Positions 50,763 through 60,492 are shown, numbered from the stretch's first letter. The stretch: 64,000 nt of DNA from Humidesulfovibrio sp964502805 (GCA_964502805.1 CAZCYB010000003.1:1-64000); one strand, 5' to 3'. A program made the numbers and translations. Notes: generated by a model not told the origin, from the letters alone.

Positions 50763-51570
50763 TGGGAATGCTCCAGAGGGCCAGGAGCCTGCGCAGCACC
50801 TGCTCGACCCGGGCCAGGGGCAGGCTGTTGGGCCCGTCGCACAGGGCGCGGTCCGGGTCCGGGTGCACCTCCAGGAACACGCCGTTGGCCCCGGCGGCCA
50901 CCGCGGCGGAGGCCAGGGTCTGCACGTACTCGCGCTGTCCGCCCGAGCTGCCGCCCTGCCCGCCCGGCAGCTGCACGGAGTGCGTGGCGTCGAAGACCAC
51001 GGGCGCGCCGAAGCCCTGCATGATGGGGATGCTGCGCATGTCCACCACGAGGTTGTTGTAGCCGAAGCTCGCACCGCGCTCCGTGAGCCAGAAGCGCGGG
51101 TTGCCGGTGCTTTTGAGCTTGTCCGCGGCGTTCTTCATGTCCCACGGGGCCAGGAACTGCCCCTTCTTGACGTTGACGATGCGCCCGGTCTCGGCGGCGG
51201 CCAGCAGCAGATCCGTCTGCCTGCACAAGAATGCAGGAATCTGCAGGACATCTGCAACCTGCGACACAGGGGCGGCCTGCTCCGGCAGGTGGATGTCCGT
51301 GACCACGGGCAGGCCCGTGGCCTCCTTCACCTCGGCCAGCCAACCCAGGCCGATGTCCATGCCCGGCCCCCGGAAGCTGGTGGAGGCGGTGCGGTTGGCC
51401 TTGTCGTAGGAGCTCTTGAAGATGAGCGTGAGCCCCAGGCGCTGGGCCATGGCCGCAAGCTCGCCCGCCACCTCCAGGGCCAGCTGGCGGCTCTCCAGCA
51501 CGCAGGGCCCGGCGATGACGAAGGGCCCGGAGAGGCTCTTGGCATAGAGCTGCGTGTAGTCCTGGGCCAT
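50755..51570 (-). CDS. kdsA: 2-dehydro-3-deoxyphosphooctonate aldolase (Kdo 8-phosphate synthase)
   Basis: This 271-residue barrel enzyme condenses phosphoenolpyruvate with arabinose 5-phosphate. It has FVIAGPCVLESRQLALEVA, FKSSYDKANRTASTSFRGPG, TDIHLPEQ, NVKKGQFLAPWDMK and DATHSVQLPGG. Presence of Cys in AGPCVLES could indicate the metal-dependent class, but I did not resolve this. It starts 3 bp after pyrG. Confidence 0.96.
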   Translation of the reverse strand: MAQDYTQLYAKSLSGPFVIAGPCVLESRQLALEVAGELAAMAQRLGLTLIFKSSYDKANRTASTSFRGPGMDIGLGWLAEVKEATGLPVVTDIHLPEQAAPVSQVADVLQIPAFLCRQTDLLLAAAETGRIVNVKKGQFLAPWDMKNAADKLKSTGNPRFWLTERGASFGYNNLVVDMRSIPIMQGFGAPVVFDATHSVQLPGGQGGSSGGQREYVQTLASAAVAAGANGVFLEVHPDPDRALCDGPNSLPLARVEQVLRRLLALWSIPNV

Positions 51571-51573
51571 GGG

Positions 51574-53214
<1,641 letters not shown>

Positions 53215-53234
53215 GCAAACACCCCTTTGTTTGC
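53215..53234 (-). promoter_or_regulatory. Hairpin presenting the pyrG ribosome-binding site
   Basis: In the pyrG mRNA, GCAAACA (53234-53228) pairs perfectly with TGTTTGC (53221-53215), leaving loop AAGGGG (53227-53222). The loop is the Shine-Dalgarno, and the stem ends exactly at the ATG. The 7-bp stem is A/U-rich and could open and close, so it may tune translation of pyrG. Confidence 0.7.
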
Positions 53235-53271
53235 TTCAGGTTGTCTCGAACATGGCAAACGCTTCACCGTG

Positions 53272-53300
53272 TTGACGTTCACGGCGGGCGCACGTATTCA
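53272..53300 (+). promoter_or_regulatory. purQ promoter
   Basis: TTGACG (53272-53277) is followed after 17 nt by TATTCA (53295-53300). The purQ ATG is 60 bp downstream behind GAGGAGGAAG. The region is shared with the divergent pyrG. Confidence 0.6.
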
Positions 53301-53359
53301 GGCGTCTCGCGGGGCCGGAAATCCACCGGCCCGCTCCGGAGCCGACGAGGAGGAAGTTC

Positions 53360-54169
53360 ATGGCCCGCGTCAAAGCACTAGTTCTTACAGGATACGGCAC
53401 CAATTGTGAACAGGAATCCGCATACGCCGCCCGGCAGGCTGGCGCGGACGAGGCCCAAATAGCCTATTTTTCTGACATAGCCTCCGGCCATCTGCGCATG
53501 GAGGGCTACAATTTCCTCATCTTCCCCGGCGGCTTCCTGGACGGCGACGCCCTGGGCTCGGCCCAGGCCGCGGCCCTGCGCTGGCGTTTCGCCAAGACCG
53601 GGGCGGGCGAGCACGTGCTGGACCAGCTCAAGGCCTTCTTCCAGGCCGGGGGGCTCATCCTGGGCATCTGCAACGGCTTCCAGCTCTTGGTGAAGCTGGG
53701 CCTGCTCCCGGCCATCGGCGGCAAGTACTTCGAGCGCCAGGTGTCGCTCTCCCACAACGACTCCGCCCGCTACGAGGACCGCTGGGTGACGCTCTCCGCC
53801 AACCCGGCCAGCCCCTGCGTGTTCACCAGGGGCGTGGAGCGCCTGTACGTGCCCGTGCGCCACGGCGAGGGCAAGATCGTGCCCCAGGACCAGGAGACGC
53901 TGGACGCCCTTGAGGCCGCCAACCTGGTGGCCCTGCGCTACATCGACCCCGAGACGGGCAAGCCGACCATGGAGTTCCCCTTGAACCCCAACGGCGCGGC
54001 CAACGCCATCGCGGGCCTCACCGACCCCAGCGGACGCATCCTGGGCCTCATGCCCCACCCCGAGGCCTACAACCACCCCTGCAACCACCCGGCCTGGACG
54101 CGCGGCGAGTCCGCCGTGCTGGGCTTGACCCTGCTGGAGAACGGCGTGCGCCACCTGCACGCCCAGTAG
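53360..54169 (+). CDS. purQ: Phosphoribosylformylglycinamidine synthase subunit PurQ
   Basis: This 269-residue class I glutaminase supplies ammonia to PurL in purine synthesis. It has LTGYGTNCEQES, FPGGFLDGDALG, the nucleophile Cys in LGICNGFQLLVKLG, and the His-Glu pair in MPHPEAYNHP. It is longer than the small-type PurQ (about 230), with an extra segment before the C-terminus. It is followed by tadA 19 bp later. No purL or purS is adjacent. Confidence 0.93.
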   Translation: MARVKALVLTGYGTNCEQESAYAARQAGADEAQIAYFSDIASGHLRMEGYNFLIFPGGFLDGDALGSAQAAALRWRFAKTGAGEHVLDQLKAFFQAGGLILGICNGFQLLVKLGLLPAIGGKYFERQVSLSHNDSARYEDRWVTLSANPASPCVFTRGVERLYVPVRHGEGKIVPQDQETLDALEAANLVALRYIDPETGKPTMEFPLNPNGAANAIAGLTDPSGRILGLMPHPEAYNHPCNHPAWTRGESAVLGLTLLENGVRHLHAQ

Positions 54170-54188
54170 CCCGCAGGCGAAGCGCCCC

Positions 54189-54683
54189 ATGACCAGGCCT
54201 GTCCCCACGGAGTGCCCGCCCGGAACCACCTGGCGGGCGCTCATGTCCCTGGCCTTTGACGAGGCCTGCGCTGCGGCCCGCGAGGGCGAGGTCCCCGTGG
54301 GCGCCGTGCTGGTGGACGCCAAGGGCCAAGTGCTGGCCAGGGCGCACAACGGCGTCATCGGGCTGAACGACCCCACGGCACACGCGGAACTCCTCTGCCT
54401 GCGCCGGGCGGGCCTGGCCAAGGGCAACTACCGCCTTCCCGGCTCCGTCCTGCTGGTGACCCTGGAACCCTGCCTCATGTGCGTGGGCGCGCTGGTGCAT
54501 GCGCGTGTGGCCGGGGTGGTCTTCGCCTCGCCGGACCCCAAGGCCGGGGCCCTGGTCTCCAACCTCGACGCCGCCGCCCTGCCCTTCCTCAACCACCGCC
54601 CCTGGGTTCTCCAGGGCGTCATGGACGAGGACTGCTCCGCCCTCTTGAAGCGCTTCTTCCTGGCCCGCCGCAAGCCTCTCTAA
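54189..54683 (+). CDS. tadA: tRNA-specific adenosine deaminase
   Basis: This 164-residue zinc deaminase converts A34 to inosine in tRNA-Arg. The metal and catalytic motifs are HAELLCLRRA (His, Glu) and EPCLMCVGAL (two Cys). The N-terminus has about 15 residues before the usual start WRALMSLAFDEA, so the true start could be slightly downstream. It probably shares the purQ transcript. Confidence 0.93.
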   Translation: MTRPVPTECPPGTTWRALMSLAFDEACAAAREGEVPVGAVLVDAKGQVLARAHNGVIGLNDPTAHAELLCLRRAGLAKGNYRLPGSVLLVTLEPCLMCVGALVHARVAGVVFASPDPKAGALVSNLDAAALPFLNHRPWVLQGVMDEDCSALLKRFFLARRKPL

Positions 54684-54730
54684 CCCCTTGTTTTTACATC
54701 CTGGCCCTGCATTTCGGTCCTTCCATGCTC

Positions 54731-54754
54731 TAGAATAAGTCTATAAATATTCTA
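54731..54754. other. AT-rich inverted repeat after tadA
   Basis: TAGAATA (54731-54737) and TATTCTA (54748-54754) form a perfect 7-bp dyad with a 10-nt spacer in an AT-rich patch (about 54710-54790). It is unlike the surrounding GC-rich DNA. It may be an operator, or a weak 3'-end structure for tadA. Confidence 0.4.
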
Positions 54755-54794
54755 ATACACGAAATCACTGTTTAATTTGTCACGTCAGCGAACC

Positions 54795-54828
54795 AAAGAA
54801 AAAGCCAGCCTGTATAGCACAGGCTGGC
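54795..54828 (-). terminator. Intrinsic terminator of the rsfS-gpmI-zinc ribbon transcript
   Basis: On the minus strand GCCAGCCTG (54828-54820) pairs with CAGGCTGGC (54812-54804) around a 7-nt loop, followed by TTTTTCTTT (54803-54795). Confidence 0.92.
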
Positions 54829-54864
54829 CAGTTTCCGCGTGGCGGGGCTGTTCCGGCGCGGCCG

Positions 54865-55119
54865 CTAGAGGAAATCCGGGTCCACGGCGGCCTTTCCGCC
54901 TGCCAGCATGACCTTGAGGTAGCGCAGGGTGCGGTCGTCCACGGGCACGATGGGGAAGCTCTTGCGGCAGGCGTCGCACTGGGTCATGGCGGGCCTGGTG
55001 GGCGCGATGAGCGGCACCTCGCGGCTGCAGTGCGGGCACTGGAACAGGAAGATGATCTCCATGCCCATGGGCTTCACGGGCATGATGGGCTTGCTGGAAT
55101 TGCCCTGATTGGCGCTCAT
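54865..55119 (-). CDS. Small zinc-ribbon protein, unknown function
   Basis: This 84-residue protein has two CxxC knuckles, FQCPHCSREVPL and QCDACRKSFPIVP, which should bind one zinc. A hydrophilic, Lys/Pro-rich N-terminus precedes them, and a TLRYLKVMLAGGKA helix follows. An inner ATG at residue 13 is possible. The start overlaps the gpmI stop by 4 bp, so it is translationally coupled to glycolysis gene gpmI. I do not recognise a specific family. Confidence 0.78.
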   Translation of the reverse strand: MSANQGNSSKPIMPVKPMGMEIIFLFQCPHCSREVPLIAPTRPAMTQCDACRKSFPIVPVDDRTLRYLKVMLAGGKAAVDPDFL

Positions 55120-56663
55120 TTGCCCTCCTCGAAAAGGGAAGCCCCGGTCATGGCCGGGGGCTGCGCAAGGCCCCAGGAGGCCAGGATGGTTGGAGCGATG
55201 TCGCCCAGCCGGCCGGGCCGCAGGGGCCTGCCGCCCTGCCCGTCCATGTGGATGAGCGGCACGGGGTTGGTGCTGTGGGCCGTCTGCGGGCCGCCCTGGG
55301 CGTCGAGCATCTCCTCGGCGTTGCCGTGGTCCGCCGTGAGGAACACCTGCCCGCCGTGGGCCAGGAAGGCCTCAACCAGCCGCCCCACGCAGGCGTCCAC
55401 GGTCTCGCAGGCGGTGATGGCCGCCGGGATGATGCCCGTGTGGCCCACCATGTCCAGGTTGGCCAGGTTGCACACGCACAGGTCGAAGTCCTTGAATCGA
55501 TTGAGGAGCTGTTCCGTGACCTCGGGCGCGCTCATCTGGGGCTTCAGGTCGTAGGTGGCCACCTCCCTTGGCGAGGGGATCAGGGCGCGCTCCTCGCCGG
55601 GCAGGGGCTCCTCCACCCCGCAATTGAGGAAGTAGGTCACGTGGGCGTACTTCTCCGTCTCCGCGATGCGCAGTTGGGTCAGCCCGGCCCGGCTCGCCAC
55701 CTGGCCCAGGAACCCGTCCAGGGACTGCGGGCCGAAGGCCACGGGCAGGGGGAAGGTGGACTCGTACTGCGTCATGGTGGCGAACCCGGAAAGCTTGGGG
55801 CAGTAAGGCCGCTCGAATTCTTTAAAGTTCTGCTCGAAAAATGCGCGACTGATCTGGCGGGCCCGGTCCGCCCGGAAATTGAAGAAGAACAGGGCGTCGC
55901 CGTCGCCCATGGCGCCCAGGGGCTTGCGGTCCGCCCCAAGCACCACGCAGGGCTTGACGAACTCGTCGGTCTCCCCGGCGGCGTAGGCCGTCTCCACGGC
56001 CTCCACGGCGCTGCGCACCGCCCTGCCCTTGCCCCCGGCCAGGGCCAGGTAGGCGGGCTCGTTGCGCTCGTAGTGCTTGTCGCGGTCCATGGCGTAGTAG
56101 CGGCCCGTCACCGTGGCGATGCGGCCAACGCCCACCTCGGCCATGACCGCTTCCAGCGCCCGCACGTACCCCAGGCCGCTTGAGGGCGGGGTGTCGCGGC
56201 CATCCAGGAAGGCGTGGACGAAAATCTCCTTGAGTCCCTGGGCCTTGCCAAGTTCCAGCAGCGCGCGGATGTGGTTCTGGTGGCTGTGCACCCCGCCGTC
56301 GGACACCAGGCCCATGAGGTGCAGCCTGCCGCTGCCCGCCTTGGCTTTTCCGATAAGTTCCAGAAGCACCGGGTTCGAGGCGAAGCCGCCATCCTCGATG
56401 GCGATGTCGATGCGCGTCATGTCCTGGTAGACCACGCGGCCCGCACCGATGTTCATGTGCCCAACCTCGGAGTTGCCCATGAACCCGGCGGGCAGGCCCA
56501 CGGCCCGGCCCGAGCAGGCCAGGGTGGTGTGCGGGTATTTGGCGAACAAGGCGTCGAGATTGGGCGTCCTGGCTAGGCTCACGGCGTTGCCGGGCCCGAC
56601 CGGGGCCATGCCGAAGCCGTCCAGGATGAGTAGCAGCGTGGGCGTGACCTTGGGCGCGGGCAT
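55116..56663 (-). CDS. gpmI: 2,3-bisphosphoglycerate-independent phosphoglycerate mutase
   Basis: This 515-residue metalloenzyme interconverts 3- and 2-phosphoglycerate. It has LLILDGFG at the N-terminus, the phospho-serine Ser65 in GFMGNSEVGHMNIGAGR, FVHAFLDGRDTPP, and VFLTADHGNAEEM for metal binding. It starts one base after the rsfS stop. Confidence 0.96.
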   Translation of the reverse strand: MPAPKVTPTLLLILDGFGMAPVGPGNAVSLARTPNLDALFAKYPHTTLACSGRAVGLPAGFMGNSEVGHMNIGAGRVVYQDMTRIDIAIEDGGFASNPVLLELIGKAKAGSGRLHLMGLVSDGGVHSHQNHIRALLELGKAQGLKEIFVHAFLDGRDTPPSSGLGYVRALEAVMAEVGVGRIATVTGRYYAMDRDKHYERNEPAYLALAGGKGRAVRSAVEAVETAYAAGETDEFVKPCVVLGADRKPLGAMGDGDALFFFNFRADRARQISRAFFEQNFKEFERPYCPKLSGFATMTQYESTFPLPVAFGPQSLDGFLGQVASRAGLTQLRIAETEKYAHVTYFLNCGVEEPLPGEERALIPSPREVATYDLKPQMSAPEVTEQLLNRFKDFDLCVCNLANLDMVGHTGIIPAAITACETVDACVGRLVEAFLAHGGQVFLTADHGNAEEMLDAQGGPQTAHSTNPVPLIHMDGQGGRPLRPGRLGDIAPTILASWGLAQPPAMTGASLFEEGK

Positions 56664-57077
56664 CTACTGGGCCTCCGAGCCGGGGGGCGGCGTGGCGGCG
56701 CAGAGCCACTCCACGCGCTTGCCCTCGCTCCACAGGCCTTCGATGTTGTAGAAGCGGCGCAGGTCGTCCTGGAAGATGTGGATGATGACGTCGTTCAGGT
56801 CCAGCAGGATCCAACTGCCGGTCTGGTAGCCCTCCATGCCCAGGGAGTGGAACTTGTGCTCCCTGGCCAGTTCCATGGCCGCGTCGGCCAGGGCCTGCAC
56901 ATGGCGCTGGCCCTTCCCCGTGACCACGATGATGTGCTCGGCGATGGGGCAGATGCCCGTCACGTCCAGGACCAGGATCTCCTCGCCCTGCTTCTCGTCC
57001 AGCAGGCTGGCCAGCAGGCGGCTCTTCTCGTCTGTGGAAACGCCGGGAACTTCCGGCGCGGGGCGTTTTCTCTTCAT
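56664..57077 (-). CDS. rsfS: Ribosomal silencing factor RsfS
   Basis: This 137-residue protein binds L14 and prevents subunit joining in poor growth conditions. Family motifs are ILVLDVTGICPIAEHIIVVTG and GMEGYQTGSWILLDLNDVIIHIF, followed by RRFYNIEGLW. ATG 57077 has GAGGAAG upstream. Longer in-frame readings upstream run into the transporter region and are not used. Confidence 0.95.
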   Translation of the reverse strand: MKRKRPAPEVPGVSTDEKSRLLASLLDEKQGEEILVLDVTGICPIAEHIIVVTGKGQRHVQALADAAMELAREHKFHSLGMEGYQTGSWILLDLNDVIIHIFQDDLRRFYNIEGLWSEGKRVEWLCAATPPPGSEAQ

Positions 57078-57145
57078 GCTTCCTCTTTGTGCCGCCCTTT
57101 GGGCGCGGGTCGTTGGGTACGGCTGTGTGTACTGGAATTGCCCGG

Positions 57146-58396
57146 TCAGCGCAATGCGCCAGCCCCGGCCACTAGCAGGCCGTCCCAGCGCAGCCAGAGC
57201 CACAGCCCGGCGATGGCGAAGGTGGCCAGGGTCACGGGCAGGCCCACGCGCAGGTGCCTGCGCCAGGTCAGGAACACGCCCAGCCGGGCGGCCTGCTCGG
57301 CCACGATGAGGTTGGCGATGCTGCCCAGCAGGAACAGGTTCCCGGCCAGGGTGCTGGCCAGGGCCAGAAGCAGCCGGTCCTGGGGAGTGGGGCTCACGGG
57401 CAGGAGCAGCATCACGGCGGGAACGTTGGAGATGATGTTGGACAGCACGGCGGTGACGCCGAAGAGCCAGGCCGGGTGCGCAAGGTCCACCCCCGTGCCG
57501 CGCAGCGCGCCGAACATGCGCCCCAGGAGGCCGGACTCGGCCAGGGCGTGGTTGACCACGAACAGGCCCAGGAACAGGAGCAGGAGCTGCCAGTCCACCA
57601 GGGCGAACACCTCCCGCGAGGCCATGCGGCGGCTCAGGAGCACCAGAGCGCCAGCGCACAGGGCCAGCACCTCGCGCGGGACGGAGGCGAACAGGAACCC
57701 GGCCAGGGCCCCGGCCATGAGCAGCAGGCCTTTCAGGGCGGGCCAGGGCTGGAATTCTTGGGCCGGCACCGGGGCCACGGAGCGGGCGAGTTCCCAGTCC
57801 CCGCGCGAAAGCCGCGCGATGATGGCCCAGGCCGCCAGCAGACCGGCGACCACCGGCGGAAGCGCGTCCAAGGCGAAGGCCGCGAAGTCCAGCCCGCCCA
57901 CCTGGCCGATGAGCATGTTCTGCGGGTTGCCGATGAGCGTGGCCGCCGAGCCGATGTTGGCCGCGCAGGCCAGGCCCAGCAGGTAGGGCACGGGGTTCAG
58001 GCCGCGCTTGATGCAGCCCTCGGCCAGGATGGGGGTGAGGGCCAGCACGACGATGTCGTTGACCAGGATGGCCGAGAGCCCGCCGCTGGCAAGCATGACG
58101 AGCAGAAGCAGCGCGGGCGGGGAGCAGGCGGCCCCGGCCAGGCGCCGGGCCAGCACCGTGTACACCCCCGAGAGCCGCAGCTGGGCCGAGACGAGCATGA
58201 GCCCGAAGAGCAGGCTCATGGTGGGCATGTCCACTGCGTTCCAGGCCGTCTGGGCGTCCAGCGCGCCGCCCGCCAGCAGGGCCACGGCCCCCAGCAGGGC
58301 CAGGGCCGAGCGGTCCAGGGCCAGGCCGGGCAGCCCGCCGAAGATCATGCCCAGGTAGACAAGGCCGAACACCCCGGCCACAAGGTTCTGCGTCAT
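57146..58396 (-). CDS. Anion transporter of the ArsB/CitM ion-transporter superfamily
   Basis: This 416-residue polytopic membrane protein has about 11-12 helices. It has repeated family motifs: SGGLSAILVNDIVVLALTP with AANIGSAATLIGNPQN in the first half, and AVLSNIISNVPAVMLLLP with NLFLLGSIANLIVAEQA in the second, each quoted in parts. The N-P-Q-N and N-x-x-S-N-V-P loops are typical of this superfamily. The substrate (sodium-coupled carboxylate, sulfate, arsenite or protons) is not decided by sequence. It is 68 bp before rsfS on the same strand. Confidence 0.82.
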   Translation of the reverse strand: MTQNLVAGVFGLVYLGMIFGGLPGLALDRSALALLGAVALLAGGALDAQTAWNAVDMPTMSLLFGLMLVSAQLRLSGVYTVLARRLAGAACSPPALLLLVMLASGGLSAILVNDIVVLALTPILAEGCIKRGLNPVPYLLGLACAANIGSAATLIGNPQNMLIGQVGGLDFAAFALDALPPVVAGLLAAWAIIARLSRGDWELARSVAPVPAQEFQPWPALKGLLLMAGALAGFLFASVPREVLALCAGALVLLSRRMASREVFALVDWQLLLLFLGLFVVNHALAESGLLGRMFGALRGTGVDLAHPAWLFGVTAVLSNIISNVPAVMLLLPVSPTPQDRLLLALASTLAGNLFLLGSIANLIVAEQAARLGVFLTWRRHLRVGLPVTLATFAIAGLWLWLRWDGLLVAGAGALR

Positions 58397-58506
58397 CTCC
58401 CGTCCCTCCCCTCCGAGGCGGAGTCTTACGGAATCCCGGCGCGGGAGACAAGCTCGCGCGCGTCCCCGTCTTGACGCGCCGGGGCGTTTCGGGCAAGGGA
58501 AGGGCT

Positions 58507-58563
58507 ATGTTGATCACAGTCCCAACCACCCAGCGCGCTTTCTGGTTTCGCTGCTTTAGGTAG
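58507..58563 (+). CDS. Leader peptide of the paaK attenuator (aromatic-residue rich)
   Basis: An 18-codon ORF MLITVPTTQRAFWFRCFR ends at TAG 58561-58563. Codons 12-14 are Phe-Trp-Phe (TTC TGG TTT) and codon 17 is Phe (TTT), which is like the leader peptides of phe and trp operons. AAGGGA lies about 6 nt before the ATG. The stop is 8 nt before the first copy of the attenuator repeat, so a ribosome that finishes the peptide would cover it. A hairpin CGCTGC/GTAGCG (58549-58565) spans the last codons and the stop. Confidence 0.75.
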   Translation: MLITVPTTQRAFWFRCFR

Positions 58564-58571
58564 CGCAGAGA

Positions 58572-58620
58572 GTCCGTGGCGGATCGGGACGAGGGAATAC
58601 GCGAATCCAAGGCCACGGGC
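58572..58620 (+). promoter_or_regulatory. Antiterminator stem of the paaK attenuator
   Basis: GTCCGTGGC (58572-58580) pairs with GCCACGGGC (58612-58620) over 9 bp including one G-U. If formed, it removes the 5' half of the terminator. The same 9-nt sequence recurs at 58626-58634, so the two pairings are mutually exclusive. Confidence 0.75.
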
Positions 58621-58643
58621 GCACGGTCCGTGGCTTTTCTTTT
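58612..58643 (+). terminator. Intrinsic terminator in the paaK leader (attenuator)
   Basis: GCCACGGGC (58612-58620) pairs with GTCCGTGGC (58626-58634) with a 5-nt loop, followed by TTTTCTTTT (58635-58643). No plus-strand gene lies upstream for 3.8 kb except the leader peptide, so this terminator acts on the paaK leader itself. Confidence 0.85.
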
Positions 58644-58703
58644 GCGGGTGAATGCCCGCCCGGACCTGGCCCGGCACCATCACCATCAGGAGGACGGGAG
58701 ACC

Positions 58704-60005
58704 ATGATATTCGATGTGGAGAACGAAACCCTTCCCAGGGAGGAACTGCGCGCCCTGCAGCTCAGGCGCCTGCAGGACCTCGTGGCCCGCGTGTATGAGA
58801 ACGTGCCCTTCTACCGCAAGAAGCTCGACGAGCGCGGGGTGAAGCCGGAGCACATCCAGACCCTGGCCGACGTGGCGCTTCTGCCCTTCACCGAAAAGCA
58901 GGACCTGCGCAACCACTACCCCTTCGGGCTCTTTGCCGTCAGCCGCGAGAACATCGTACGCCTGCACTCCTCCTCCGGCACCACGGGCAAGGCCACGGTG
59001 GTGGGCTACACCCGCCGCGACATCAAGAACTGGGGCAGGCTCTGCGCCCGCAGCCTGGCCGCTGCCGGGGCCACCAGCGGCGACTTCGTGCACAACGCCT
59101 ACGGGTACGGCCTGTTCACCGGCGGCCTGGGCATGCACTACGGGGCCGAGGAGCTGGGCGCCACGGTGATCCCGGTCTCCGGCGGCGGCACCCGCAGGCA
59201 GGCCATGCTCCTGCGCGACTTCGGGGCCACTGTGCTCACCTGCACCCCCTCCTACGCCCTGCACCTGTACGAGGCCGCCAAGGAGATGGGCATCGACTTC
59301 CGCGAGCTGCCCCTGCGCATCGGCATCCACGGGGCAGAGCCCTGGACCGAGTCCATGCGCCAGGAGATCGAGAACAAGCTCGGCATCACGGCCATAGACA
59401 TCTACGGCCTGTCCGAGATCATGGGCCCCGGCGTGGCCATCGAGTGCGCGAAGGTCAAGAAGGGCCTGCACATCCAGGAGGACCACTTCCTGGCCGAGAT
59501 CATCGACCCGGAGACCGGCGAGCCCAGGCCAGACGGGGAGATGGGCGAACTGGTGTTCACCACGCTGACCAAGGAGGGCATCCCGCTTCTTCGCTACCGC
59601 ACCCGGGACTTGAGCCGCCTGAACACCGCGCCCTGCCGATGCGGCCGCACCACGGCGCGCATGGAGCGGGTCACGGGCCGCAGCGACGACATGCTCATCA
59701 TCCGCGGCGTCAACGTGTTCCCCAGCCAGATCGAGACCATCCTGCTGGAGACCGACGGGCTCACCCCGCACTACCAGCTCATCGTGGGCCGGGTGAACAA
59801 CCTGGACACCCTGGAAGTGCGCGTGGAGATCGACGAGGCCATGTTCTCCGACCAGATCAAGAATTTACAACGCCTCGAATCCAAGATAGAAAAGAACATC
59901 AAGGAATTCCTGGGCGTCACCGCCAAGTGCAAGCTGGTGGAGCCCAAGGGCATAGAGCGCAGCGAAGGCAAGGCCAAGCGCATCATCGACATGCGCAACG
60001 CCTAG
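58704..60005 (+). CDS. paaK: Phenylacetate-CoA ligase
   Basis: This 433-residue adenylate-forming enzyme activates phenylacetate or a related aryl acid with ATP and CoA. It has LHSSSGTTGKATVVGYT (P-loop like), DIYGLSEIMGPGVAIEC, RYRTRDLSRL and the hinge RSDDMLIIRGVNVFPSQIE. With the ACT gene after it, this belongs to the PaaK group often beside indolepyruvate oxidoreductase genes. It probably handles aryl acids or aryl-CoA from aromatic amino acids. AGGAGG precedes ATG 58704, behind the attenuator. Confidence 0.93.
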   Translation: MIFDVENETLPREELRALQLRRLQDLVARVYENVPFYRKKLDERGVKPEHIQTLADVALLPFTEKQDLRNHYPFGLFAVSRENIVRLHSSSGTTGKATVVGYTRRDIKNWGRLCARSLAAAGATSGDFVHNAYGYGLFTGGLGMHYGAEELGATVIPVSGGGTRRQAMLLRDFGATVLTCTPSYALHLYEAAKEMGIDFRELPLRIGIHGAEPWTESMRQEIENKLGITAIDIYGLSEIMGPGVAIECAKVKKGLHIQEDHFLAEIIDPETGEPRPDGEMGELVFTTLTKEGIPLLRYRTRDLSRLNTAPCRCGRTTARMERVTGRSDDMLIIRGVNVFPSQIETILLETDGLTPHYQLIVGRVNNLDTLEVRVEIDEAMFSDQIKNLQRLESKIEKNIKEFLGVTAKCKLVEPKGIERSEGKAKRIIDMRNA

Positions 60006-60053
60006 AGCCCGTGTGAACCAGAACCGAGCCACCGCAAGCAAGCGAGGACACAC

Positions 60054-60485
60054 ATGAAGGTCGATCAGCTCTCCATCTTCCTGGAAAACCGCGCCGGCCG
60101 CCTGGCCGAGGTCACGCGCATCCTGGCCGAGTCCGGCGTGAACATCCGCGCCCTTTCCCTGGCCGACACCTCCGACTTCGGCATCCTGCGCCTCATCGTC
60201 TCGGACTTTGAAAAGGCCAAGGAGCACCTGAAGGCCGGCGGCTTCACCGTGGGCCGCACCACCGTTGTGGCGGTCGAGGTTCCGGACAAGCCCGGCGGGC
60301 TGCACGGCATCCTGGAGATGCTGCGCGAGGCCAAGATCAACGTGGAATACATGTACGCCTTCGTGAACCAGAGCGGTTCGCACGCCATCATCATCTTCCG
60401 CTTCGACCGCACGGACCAGGCCATCGAGCTGTTGCAGAAGAACAGCATCACCATCGTGCCCGGCGAGAAGCTGTACAAGCTCTAG
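60054..60485 (+). CDS. Tandem ACT-domain protein
   Basis: This 143-residue protein consists of two ACT domains (about 2-65 and 70-140). They start QLSIFLENRAGRLAEVTRIL and VAVEVPDKPGGLHGILEML, the typical ligand-binding turn in each. ACT domains bind amino acids, so this is a likely sensor or regulatory partner for the upstream ligase. The aromatic leader peptide suggests the ligand is Phe, Trp or Tyr, which is inference. It lies 48 bp after paaK. Confidence 0.9.
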   Translation: MKVDQLSIFLENRAGRLAEVTRILAESGVNIRALSLADTSDFGILRLIVSDFEKAKEHLKAGGFTVGRTTVVAVEVPDKPGGLHGILEMLREAKINVEYMYAFVNQSGSHAIIIFRFDRTDQAIELLQKNSITIVPGEKLYKL

Positions 60486-60492
60486 CCAGGAG

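Noticed and set aside
58471..58499. TTGACG at 58471 as the promoter of the paaK leader
   Set aside because: The matching -10 (CAAGGG) is poor and transcription would begin at the leader ATG, leaving no ribosome site; the true promoter is probably further upstream and I could not find it.
56664..58616. A 650-codon reading of rsfS extending through the transporter gene
   Set aside because: The extension is Arg/Pro/Gly-rich shadow sequence of the transporter; RsfS starts at ATG 57077 with a ribosome site.
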